A DNA stretch of 64,000 nt, from positions 2,550,001 to 2,614,000 of the forward strand of contig NC_049564.1 of NCBI RefSeq assembly GCF_013368755.1, written 5' to 3'. This DNA comes from Talaromyces rugulosus (lineage: Eukaryota; Ascomycota; Eurotiomycetes; Eurotiales; Trichocomaceae). A program made the position numbers and the translations under genes. Each line of letters starts with the position of its first letter. Position 1 is the first letter of the stretch. Below the pieces are notes generated by a model. That model made no database searches. It saw only the letters and a program-made list of their open reading frames with translations, and was not told the origin of the DNA. Of this stretch, positions 54,420 through 64,000 are shown in pieces.

Positions 54420-57400
54420 TCACGCGGGCATGTCCTCACCGGATGGTGGGCTGGTGCTGGTCCTTGGCCGGGATGCCACCTGTTTCGCCTTGACAATATT
54501 GATCATGTTCGCGCCGAGCTCTTCTCCGCCGTCAATCTTGCCGAGCTTTGCTTTGAGCAACTCAGCGTCTCGCAGAAGCCTGTACATTAGTTAGTTAGCC
54601 AGCAACGACATGTTTTCAAGGAAAATATGCTTACCTCGCTTGCCCGGCCTCGGTCCGTATCGCCGCATCTTCAAACGCCTTGCTCCATTGCTCCTCGTAG
54701 CTCACAAAGACCCGTCCGATGATTATCCTCACGTCCACCGCCGGCAGGTACTTGCTCAGCACTCGTTGTAGCGTGAGTACCTCTTTCGTGAGCGTCTCCA
54801 TGTGTGGACTGACGTTCCTTTGCACCTCGTCTTCATCGTCCCACTTAATCTTCCCCATCTCTCTAATGCAAACGGTCGCGCGAAAACTCATTATGTCGAT
54901 GAGCTTGTCGTGGATAGAGGACTGATGGTCTTGGAACAAGCGCTTCACCCGGTCGTATTCTGCCATGGTGGAACCTGTGATGGACGGTCGACGACGGACA
55001 CACCCACGCACATAGGGTATTAGAGCAATGAAGAAGGACAGTGACTGCGAGGCAAGGGCAAGGTGCTTGGTATTGATATTGGTCAGCCCCGCTGTTATTT
55101 TGGCGCCAGCGCCGAGAATAAGCTGTTGTGTGCGAGAGTTATATAGTTTGAGATAGTCGAGTAGGGCGGTCGAGATGTCGTTGCCCATGCCGGGGACTGA
55201 TGCCAGGAGGATTGTGTATTGCTCTATGCCACGAAGGGCAAATGTTGTCGAATCGACGAGCATAAACTTCTCCTCCTCGATGACCGCCTGTGTCGGGCCT
55301 TTCTTGTCTTGCGTAGCAGCACTCGTAGGCTCCGCAGGGGTGCTGTTTGACTGTAATTTCCGTTCGCCTGCTTCCAGGCTTGCGGTACTGGCGTCCGTGT
55401 AACCGAGCCATGCTAGGGGGTCAGTGGTCATGGACTGGATAATGTGCGCCAGGATTAATGCGTGCTGGGGTTTGAAGTCGATGCGCTCCCACTTCTCAGA
55501 GTCCATCTTTTGCACCAGCCTTTGCTTTTCTATTTCGTGTAGAAGCGGGATAAAGTCGTGAATTTGGCTGTTCACAACTCCTTTGAGCGCCGCTCCAGGG
55601 TGTCCAGAGGCTGCCTCGCACTCATTGACAAACAGGCGATTCAGCGTGAAGTACCTTAGGAAATCGGCCAATTCAAGGCGGGCCGTTTGCTCGGTTCTTA
55701 CCCGCAGCACCTTTGTCATCTCTGATTGTACCTTGTCTACTGCCTGTACGAGGAGGCTCGACATGTCAAGGGGTTGAGTCATCTCTTCCTGCAAATCACA
55801 TCCCATCGAAAGGCTGGGCGAACGGATCGCAGGATTGCCCATGCTTCTCGGGCTTTGGACGGGCGTGAGTATATTTCTTGGGGTCTTCTTCATGCCGCTT
55901 GTGATATCGAGGAGAAGCTTGACCTGCACACCAAGCCTCCGTAATGCTTCGCTTATCCCGCAGTAGATTTTGACGAAGACCTCTTCGGCGTCCTTGGGAC
56001 TGAGAGCACGCAAGTTGCGAGACAGAATGCTTGACCTTTCCTGCTGGGTCGAACGTCGACCGCTTGCACCAGTGGACGCAGACGCGATAGACTCATTATC
56101 GTTGTCGGTTGAGCTCGGCAGGTGCTGGCGGATAAGAGACTTCATCTCTCGGATGACAGCTTCGCGAAATGTGGCGCTTGCTGCAGATAAATACTGCGAT
56201 TGGCCAAGTCCTTGCAGGACGGGGGTTATTTCCTCGCGCAGCTTTTCTACAGTCATCACGGATGCAGGTGTCGATGAGGAGGTATCCATCCAGCGCGCTA
56301 GAGTGTCTCTGGGCGGTACGCTGGACACATGCTGACGCAGATCGCACAAAAGGATGTTCAGCAATCGGGCTTCATAGCCTTTCCCGATCCGCAGGCGAAG
56401 CTGGCTGATGCCTCGAAACAGTCCTCCAAGAACGTCCAGTTGGCGTAGATCGGTAAGCCTGATGGATGGGTCTGGCAGAAGCCAATGCAACTCGCCGCCA
56501 ATTTTCGGATCTAGCGTTCCGGATGCAAGCTGCTCGACGTACGAGATGTGTTGTATAGCCGTCTCCAGATGCCCAGAGTTTACGAGTTCCTCGCAATGAC
56601 TAGCGCCGTTGAGGACACATTGAAGCTGTTTGGTAGCCTCGCCCAGTTTTCTCAGATTGTCCCGTCTTCGCTTCATGCTGATGATATCAAAACCGCGCAC
56701 TACCATCTCTTTGTCCAAATGTGCGAGGTCCTCCCTCAGCTTCTGGATCTTTGAGACAGAGTCGGCTGCCTCGGCCTTGAGGTCACGAAGAGAGCCGAGC
56801 GCAGCGAAAAAAGAGGCTGACGCTTGCGAAATCGAAAATATCAAATGAATCTCTACAGTGTCCATGTACCAGGATAGCTTCTCTTGCAATATGGCATTGG
56901 TAGTAAGCGCCTTCCTCGCAGGCTGCGGCTTACCGTTTGCAGCAGTGCCATTCGCGCGGTCTCCGATGGTGGTGGACTTTACAACCTCCGCATGCTCACT
57001 GACAACATCGAAAGTGCGCGGATTCTCGAGGCGAAAGTTTTCATCAAAATACACAGAGGGAATCGTAGACAGCGGTGTAGGCGCAAGCTGGCCGCGCTTC
57101 AAGCCGCTCGTCCTCCGTCTTGCCAGTTCGTCATCTTTAGCAACAGAAATATCTTGACGAAACACTTCTTCGGACTCTAGCTTCGTGCGTTGAAAAGCAT
57201 CAAACAGCCTGCCGACCTCGCTGAGGTAGTCTTTAAAGGCCGAGGGGTCGACATCGGGGACAGTGGTGAGAGTGACGGGAGGTATGTCTCGAGAAGTGGG
57301 CTGTTTCAACGAGGTCGAATGGATCGCGGTGTCGGTCCGCAATATCGGCGGTTGTAGGAGTGTATATATGGCTTCCAGGATCGTCAATATAGCTTCATAT

Positions 57401-57741
57401 TGTGTTTATGGGTTTGCCCACCATTCTGACCCATACTCCTTCGCCCTGAGCGGCGCTATTCAGCGACCCACTAATCGAGCTTTCTCCAGACCACCAGTTG
57501 GGAAATGGGTCTTCCGCCCTAGGCGACGCCGAACCCGCTATGGAACGGCCTAAGGGGGTTGGTATGATCGCGGAGGTGGCTCGGGGGTTGTCAAGGTGGG
57601 CACAGTCGTGGTTTAGCAGTTGTATACTATTTGTGACGAAGGAGCGTTCTCGATGTTGAATTGCAATGTCACGTAATGAAAACCAACAGTATGGGGGTGA
57701 AGTCTAGAGGGAGAGGATGGCCTGGTAGAGATAGACTTCAT
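54420..57741 (-). CDS. VPS54: Vps54, GARP tethering complex subunit
   Basis: Minus strand. The last exon is 54579-54420 and the main exon runs from about 57371 to 54635. The likely first ATG is at 57741 (MKSISTRPSSPSRLH), but the small exons between 57741 and 57371 are not resolved. Hallmarks are PPVTLTTVPDVDPSAFKDYL, the highly conserved VYFDENFRLENPRTFDVVSE, the coiled N-terminal core (DLKAEAADSVSKIQKLREDL), and the C-terminal Vps54 domain (HALILAHIIQSMTTDPLAWLG, KGKIKW-type segments). The last exon adds LLRDAELLKAKLGKID and ends EDMPA. Vps54 links Vps51/52/53 in tethering endosome-derived vesicles to the trans-Golgi. About 970-1000 aa in total, as expected for the family. Confidence 0.9.
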
Positions 57742-58085
57742 GTGGTCCCACGTATCTAATGCCGATTAGGCCTAGTAAATGCAGCTAGCAACACCGTTTT
57801 CCTATTAAGGAATCGATCGGCGGGTCAGTCGTCTATACCAGAGCGACTCGATCTCCATGGCCAAGTTTTAATTGAGAAATTTCAGAATCAGCTCGCTATT
57901 CGGACTCAGCTAGAACGCGAGGAACGAACGGATTGAGTGTGACTAGATGACAAATAGCTCGTACAAATTTGGGTATAAATACTCTTGTCATGGACCTCCA
58001 AAGTTTCTGAGAAATATTCATTCTGTTTTTATTTTCTTTGCTGAAAACAAGACACCAGTATAAAATTCCAAGACATACAGAAATA
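57742..58085. promoter_or_regulatory. Divergent promoter region between VPS54 and an SDR gene
   Basis: About 340 bases between two divergent ATGs (if the VPS54 start is right). No clear operator; pyrimidine-rich leader TTTTTATTTTCTTT just before the SDR start. Confidence 0.45.
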
Positions 58086-58950
58086 ATGACCGCCGATACC
58101 CTCTCTCTCACCGGAAAAGTCGCCATTGTCACTGGCTCTGGTCGCGAAACCGGCATTGGCGCAGGCATCGCGACTGCCCTGGCTCGAAACGGCGCATCGG
58201 TGGTTATAAATCACGTCTCTGACACAACTTCCACGCGTGCTGCAGCCGTGGCCCAAAAGATAGTCGATGCTGGAGGAAAAGCAGTTGTTGTTCAAGCCGA
58301 CGTATCGACCAAAGAGGGCGCCGAGAAACTTGTCCAGCAAAGCCTTGAAAAACTCCAGGTTCAACATGTTGATATCCTTGGTATGTATTCATCCATTCAT
58401 CCAGAATATAACTTTTTGCTAGTTAAAGTCTGTGAAATTGTCATGTCTAACGAGACGAATAGTGAACAACGCTGCTGGCGGCCGTCCGGAATCTTTCCTT
58501 ACAGCTTCTCCATCTTCGATCGAAACGATATTCAAATCCATCGTCTACGCACCCATTTACATGATTCAATCCGTTATCCCTCACATGCCTCGAGGAGGCC
58601 GGATAGTTAATACAGGTAGCGTTGCGTCAAAACTTGGTCTCGGCCCAACTGCAGTATACGGAGCCGCCAAGGCTGCTGTAGATGCATTGACCTTCTCCAC
58701 GTCGATGGAGCTGGGCCGTGGCTATGGTGTGACAATAAACACTGTCATGCCCGGCCCGGTTGATACAGAGGCACTGCCCAAAGAAGTTGCGGACAAGATA
58801 CACGGGGCTTTGGTGCCCTTGACAAGAGCAGAGGAGAGGGTCGGTGCAGTTGAGGATATTGCAGACGCGGTGCTGCTGCTCTGCTCTGAGAAGAGTCGGT
58901 GGGTGACCGGTCAAGTTATTAGTGTTAGTGGCGGGATTACCGGAGGATGA
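58086..58950 (+). CDS. Short-chain dehydrogenase/reductase (3-oxoacyl-reductase-like)
   Basis: Exons 58086-58380 and 58463-58950, 260 aa. Motifs: VTGSGRETGIGAGIATAL for cofactor binding (with extra residues compared to the classical TG-x3-G-x-G), VNNAAG, the catalytic GPTAVYGAAKAA (Y-x3-K) and the C-terminal EDIADAVLLLCSEKSRWVTG with QVISVSGGITGG. Fungal members of this group reduce ketones in secondary or detoxification routes; the substrate is unknown. Its TGA ends at 58950, exactly next to the complement of the stop of the convergent gene at 58951. Confidence 0.9.
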
Positions 58951-60557
58951 TCAGGAAGGTATCCCATCAATTGTATGAATAAAGAACTGGTTCAGTTCTT
59001 CTCCAGCGATAGATTCAATCCAAATAATGTTTTTAGCCATTCCAAAGGCTGCTTTTGCAGATTTGATGCCCAACAAACTCATCAAACTGGCAATGCGTGT
59101 AGTATATAGCCCTTGACTGGCTGATTTTGGTTGTAAAGTCGCCACAGTCATGACTGCCCATAGTTGGAGATGTGGAAGAACGTCTCCAAAAGTGTTGGGA
59201 TATGTCAGCAATAAATCCGAGAGTTTAGCTTCTAAGAAGCATGGCTCATTCGAGGTAAAGTGATATGCTCGCTTCAGATTTGCCAAGAGAATGAGCATTG
59301 CCAACCGTGTCAATTCCCGGAGTAATTCGACCGAGCTAATATTTTTGTTGCTTGGATTTAGGCGCGGCATCGATAGCAAAATATGAGTGGCGGACCCCAC
59401 GAGGTAGAGAGGAGTCATGTCGTCTTCCTTTTGCCATTGACTGCCACTCCTGGACACTTTGTTGGCAAAATGGGCTACTAGAGCAAGTCTCTCGAGTGCC
59501 TCTGCAACACACTTTAGATCGGGCGTTTGGAGCTGCTGAATAACGGCTTCTAATAAGGGCCGTTTATGATAGACTAGCGATGGAGTATAATCTAGAGCAT
59601 AGTTTGGGAAAGACGGGGGTTTGTCATTCATGGTACATTTCAAAATGTCATACCTGGAAAAATTAGTAAACATTCATACACAAATTGTGCAAGGCATACC
59701 AAGACGCGAATAAAGGAATGTTCGGGCTGAGATCTCTGAATCCCCCTCGGAGCTTATAGATTAAATGAAGCCCAGCACTATGAGCCGCAAGCCTGTCCCA
59801 TATTCCGACATAGAGCTGCAGATGATCAATAAGACGATGCTCTATCATAAATTGTAGAGGATGTCTTACATCGTGACAAATCAACCCCAGAATCGTCGTG
59901 ATAACCCCCTCACTGAGACGATCCTTTGGGTCCTCAAGCCGTTTTGTGACAAGACTTAGACACTGCCCAAAATATGTCAAAGACTCGGAGCAGGTCTCAT
60001 ACCGAAATCCATCTGGGTCCTTCCTCTGAGCAAGAAACATGGACGCATTGGCCATGGACAGTTGGAAGGCACTTTGGTCTACCAAAGCCATTGAAAACCA
60101 TATCGTTCGGAACGGGCGATAGACAACATCAGCTTCCGAGTTCACTAGTTTGTGTTAGAACACTGTTGAGATCAATAGGAAGATGCGCGTGCGTACTGAA
60201 GCTGACCAATTCCTTGGCTCGCGAGTCCAACTCGACAGGGAAGGGCCATGACTCCAACGATGCTGGAATGTGCGGTGCGTATGTAGCAGAAGCTGTATCA
60301 TCCACGATAGCGGTTTTTGTCAATTCAAAAGTCATTTGTTGAGGGCGCTTTTTACGAGTCCGCCGTGATCGGCCAATATCTCTCATGACACGGCTTCGAA
60401 TTGCTCGCTGATTGTCGCGATTCTTGATTTCTCCGGGGTGGCTCAAGCTCACAAAGACCAGGTCCCCACCAGGATTGTGCTTCCTAGGGCCAGATGTTTG
60501 CGGTAAACGGCTGGCCATGGCGCTTTCTTGTGTAGAAGAAAGTTGAAAGTGAAGCAT
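58951..60557 (-). CDS. Fungal transcription-factor-domain protein without zinc cluster
   Basis: Three exons on the minus strand: 60557-60197, 60144-59700 and 59653-58951; 502 aa, or 489 aa from the second ATG at 60518. The N-terminus FVSLSHPGEIKNRDNQRAIR with RSRVMRDIGRSRRTRKKR is the conserved lead of a large fungal family with a C-terminal Fungal_trans_2/DUF3468-like helical domain and no Cys6 cluster. The body is helical (ADVVYRPFRTIWFSMALVDQ, RKDPDGFRYE, VITTILGLICHDV). Both introns have textbook branch points (TTCTAAC and TTACTAAT). Known roles are unclear; nuclear regulation is usually assumed. Basic residues in the lead could be a nuclear localisation signal. Confidence 0.82.
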
Positions 60558-60988
60558 TTCAATTGCAGCAAAAGACCGTATACGTCCGTGCGTTGTGCGT
60601 ACTCCGATTGGTCAATTGCGGTGAAAACATCAAAACAACGATTGTGAAGATTTTGTACATAATAAGAGTATAAAAAAGTTCTAGAAATGGTCTTTACTTA
60701 TCTTTTAGTATATTTCTCCCAAAGTTTCCATATCGTGTGGCAAAAACCCATGCGTGAGGAGACCCGGATATTCACATAGCCTGCTGCTTATCTTATCGCG
60801 GCATTAATCGGCATCAATCACCTCACACCCCGCATCGTCATCCTTCTTGATTCATTACTGCCACAATCCGTGTTTATCTCATTTCTCTTCATTTGAGAAT
60901 TACCGTACCATACTCACTAATACCAATCATTAATGGGTGGTTGCCATCAGCAAACGTTGTGTTGCTGCCACTCAAGCGTGATACCCAT
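60558..60988. other. Divergent intergenic region, nothing recognised
   Basis: About 430 bases between the regulator-like gene and the F-box gene. AT-rich near 60650-60720; no repeats or operators noticed. Confidence 0.5.
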
Positions 60989-62196
60989 ATGGCCGAAATA
61001 AATCAAACCGGACACCTCTACTCCCTCCCAAATGAGGTATCGCATTGCACCCCATCCATTCGATCAAATAAACGGCTTTATATCTCCAGCTAACGATATA
61101 TTCCCTCCAGCTCCTCGTGCAAATCCTGACGCCGTTTTCGACGCAAGCACTCCTTCCTCTAACGAGGATATCGCACCGCTTCCATGACCTCGTCCTACGC
61201 ATCCTACACTATAGACTTCTCCTCGCGGCATCTTTGGAGGATTACAAATTGATTTTAGAATGCTTCCATCCAAGCTCCAGGCTTACCGACCCTCATTCGT
61301 TCTGCACTTATCTCGGAACGCCCGGCTTGAGCGACAAGTATGAGGGAAAGGGATCTCTGTATGAAGACTGTGAAGCTACAGAGCGACTAGGACGTTTATC
61401 AGCCGTATATTCGAGGTTTAAACCCGAACCAAGTGGCACACAATCTGGGTCTCACTCGCCGAAGAATCACTCGGAGCCTCCAACGGGTGGCGAGGTTGGA
61501 GATGTTCATGAGAGCAATAGCACAACCCAAGGAAACCAAACCGCCGATACTGGACGGTTTTTCAAGAAACAAATAAGTCTTGACGAACTCGAGCCTTTCT
61601 CTCAGTTATGCACAATGGTGAATTTGGTCAAAGTCGCTCCAAACTCAATGCGGTTGATAAGCGCAATCAATGTGGAAGAGGGCATCGTTCGAGTATGGAG
61701 GAACTGGCTTAGGCAACATGCAGGACGAAAACAAAGCGATGTTTTACACGAGACGCCCAAAGACGACGATAGTGTTTTATGGGTCGATAACCGAGAGAAC
61801 GTGGGATTGAAGCTGCGCGTCAAGGAGAAACGATGGAACCGACAGGCGCCTGTCTTGGTCCATGAAGATGAAGAAACGGCAATTACCTATGAGGTTGAAA
61901 TTGAAGGTCAGTTTTTCGAGGTTTTCAATATAGCTGCTAGTCTTGCTAAACCGAGGCATAGAAGTTCGCATTCGCACGACCCGCCTGCTATTGACGGTAG
62001 AGCAGTCTCTAGAGCAGCAGAATTATTCAAAGGCCATTATCATAGGGCCGATGCATATAGCACCCATTATCTGAGAATAATCCAGCATAGAGCAGCAGGA
62101 CTTTCTTCTTCCATCTTCTTTGATATAGAGCTGGTGTATAGAGCTCACCGCTATCTTATCTTATCTCTTATCAGGAAACTCCGATGGCGGCGGTGA
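60989..62196 (+). CDS. F-box protein
   Basis: Exons 60989-61036 and 61111-62196, 377 aa. The short first exon (MAEINQTGHLYSLPNE) joins LLVQILTPFSTQALLPLTRI to give a full F-box: L-P-N-E-L-L-x-x-I-L...L..L..L...S.R...L. The intron is GTATCG...CTCCAG. The middle (residues about 115-150) is a low-complexity Ser/Gly/Glu linker, and the C-terminal half holds RLISAINVEEGIVRVWRNWL and a beta-rich part (NVGLKLRVKEKRWNRQAPVL). Related fungal genes are annotated as F-box domain proteins that bind Skp1 in SCF ubiquitin ligases; the target is unknown. Confidence 0.83.
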
Positions 62197-62408
62197 AGCT
62201 TGACGCGGATCTCTCCACTGCAAATTGTCACAAGGCGCCGTGAAAAACACCTCATACTACTTCCTCGTCCCCTCTTCGTTTCTTTTCTTGTGCGCGCGAT
62301 TTATTCATTCGTATTTTTCATATCTCGTGCACGTCTTAATGTCCTCTTGTCGGCCTGCTCAACTCCCATCATTTGCGTAATTGTTCTTCCCGCCTCGAAC
62401 AATGAGTC

Positions 62409-64000
62409 ATGAGCTCCCACTCTCACAAATTCGCGATTCTCAAGGTACTCTTCCTGCATATTGGACCATGGGTATTTACTGATTAACGATATCCTTTAGA
62501 CGCATGAATGGACCACCTGCCAAACCGCCCAAGCACGATGGAACAGCGTCTACCCCGCCCGACGATACCACACCTCTTTGCGACAAGCAAGCGAGAATTC
62601 CGGAGGAAACGATAGGGACTCTGTCCAAGGTGGCCGCCAGCGAGCACGTGAGAAACTGGCCGACAAGGTAATCTATCAATAAACAAAAGCGGCCTTTCCT
62701 AGATGGACACTAATTGGTTGGCCTGCTGTTCAGGAATTCTTTCTCAGTCTGCTGAGTTCGGCTGCTACAAAGCGCGAGGCAAAATCATATCTGTCCAGGT
62801 TCCCTTCAGAGTCAAATAAAAAGCCCTCGGCTTTGCAACAAAAAGAAAATGCCGACAACGACGCTACGGAAACAGAAAAACCGGGTGTCAATTTGGGGAC
62901 TTTTTATGGAGTCACTAGATCGGTTCAGGATACACCCGTCTTCCGGCAGATAGACACACCGGAGCGAGAGCGGGGGGCTTCTTTTGATGAGACTCTACAT
63001 GTTTCTCTGGTCAAGTTGACTACTCCGCAGTCGCTGGACGACGAGACAATCGACGGGGTCGCCCTTACTCTGACGCAGCTCATGCGTCTAGGCATGGCGT
63101 CATGCGTGGTTATCGATCCCGGCCCAATTGAAGACGAGACGTCTTGGAAAAAGGTTACTGTTGAGCAGGCTGATCGTCTGTCGGCAGCGATTGATTCGTG
63201 TGATGGCGGTAAATCGTGGCGGCTCGATTCGGCGTTAATAATAAAGGACAGTGATTCGACATTACCAAAAGTCATCTCTCGGAAAGCACTGCTGAAGCCT
63301 CTGCGAAAGAATAATACCGTCATCATCACACCATTTGTATATTCCGAGTCCACATGCAAAACTTCGCTAGCACCAGCCAACAATGTTATTCTGGCGTTGA
63401 CCAGGGAATTGGCAGGGTTAGAGAGAGACCACAACCCGGACGAGGATCCCATTGTTACTGCGCAAAAGTTCAAAGAACTCCAGAAGGAAGTTACAGTGGA
63501 CAGATTGATCGTACTTGATCCGCTAGGAGGAATTCCTGCGTTTAATCGACATCAGGCAGCGCATATCTTTATCAACATGGAGCAGGAATTCGAGGATATC
63601 AAAGACGAGCTCACAACCACGATAGAGTTGAGCAATGGCCTGACAAGTTCTAGAACTGGGCCTTCTATAGAATCAGCGATTGCCAACAGCAATCCGATTT
63701 CAAAGCTGTTGTCGTCAGAGCTCGGCCGATTGCCCACGCAACAACACGGAGAACAATTTGCAAGTGGACCAATGGCCCGCCCGGTGAAAGGGCACCTGGA
63801 AAATCTACAGTTATTGAAGGACAGCCTGCAACTGCTTCCCCCTTCAACATCGGGAATTATTGCAACACCAACCGATGTTGCCGCCTCGGCACGTTCACCG
63901 CTACAGGAGACTCTTTCCGTATCAAGAGTAGGAACACGACGACAGAGGAATCCATTGATCCACAATCTGCTTACCGACAAACCCTTGCACTCATCATCCC
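62409..64000 (+). CDS. arg2: Mitochondrial amino-acid N-acetyltransferase (N-acetylglutamate synthase), 3' end outside window
   Basis: Exons 62409-62444, 62500-62667 and 62734 to beyond 64000; about 490 residues visible. The lead [18 protein letters not shown] is Arg-rich with hydroxyl residues and no acidic residue, as in a mitochondrial presequence. It continues [30 protein letters not shown], then the amino-acid-kinase-like domain with [14 protein letters not shown] and [35 protein letters not shown], and [17 protein letters not shown] at the edge. These strings are diagnostic of fungal arg2. The enzyme makes N-acetylglutamate, the first step of arginine synthesis, in mitochondria. An arg2 upstream arginine-attenuator peptide frame was not found in 62197-62408, but I could not search it thoroughly. 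Confidence 0.93.

Noticed and set aside
54180..54590. 136-aa plus-strand ORF
   Set aside because: It is antisense to the last VPS54 exon (54420-54579), which gives a strongly family-like translation; composition of the ORF is not protein-like.

Overview
This window is nuclear DNA of a filamentous ascomycete (Pezizomycotina; a Eurotiales-type fungus such as a Talaromyces, Penicillium or Aspergillus relative is my inference). The evidence is short introns (about 50-90 nt) with GTRNGT donors, CTRAY-like branch points and YAG acceptors, AT-rich intergenic DNA, Zn2Cys6 regulators, many MFS and P450 genes, and housekeeping genes typical of these fungi (Erg28, a YBR159w-type ketoreductase, Vps54, an arg2-type acetylglutamate synthase). 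I rebuilt exon structures by hand from splice signals, reading-phase continuity and remembered family consensus; none was checked by alignment.

1-21 kb is mainly lipid and sugar metabolism: a 5'-truncated CYP52-like P450, a hotdog thioesterase, a small NTF2-like protein, a short coiled protein, an F-box-like protein, a 4-kb gene-poor stretch, a hexose-type MFS transporter, a divergent pair (microsomal 3-ketoacyl-CoA reductase and Erg28), galactose-1-phosphate uridylyltransferase, a DHCR24-like FAD oxidoreductase, and a complete second CYP52-like P450 whose visible introns match the first.

22-33 kb is accessory: a secreted PL20 glucuronan lyase, a monocarboxylate-type MFS carrier, a GST-like protein, a broken kinase-like relic, an F-box-like protein, two AT-rich orphan genes (one apparently frameshifted) and a three-repeat gelsolin/severin protein.

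33-52 kb is the most interesting part, a ten-gene apparent catabolic cluster: alpha/beta hydrolase, RidA-type deaminase, CYP504-type P450, SDR, amidase, second P450, APC permease, DUF1479 oxygenase-like protein, sugar-porter MFS and a Zn2Cys6 regulator. All six promoter regions that serve the nine structural genes contain one CGG-N5-CCG palindrome, four of them as perfect TCGG-N5-CCGA, which suggests one regulon under the local regulator. The cargo (amine-type permease, amidase, enamine/imine deaminase, aromatic-hydroxylating P450, dehydrogenase) suggests breakdown of a nitrogen-containing, probably aromatic compound. The substrate is unknown.

52-64 kb holds a quinone-oxidoreductase-like enzyme, the GARP tethering subunit Vps54, an SDR whose stop codon abuts that of a convergent Zn-cluster-less regulator-like gene, an F-box protein, and the 5' part of mitochondrial N-acetylglutamate synthase, which runs off the right edge. 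I saw no CRISPR array, rRNA, convincing tRNA, PKS/NRPS core gene or intact transposon.
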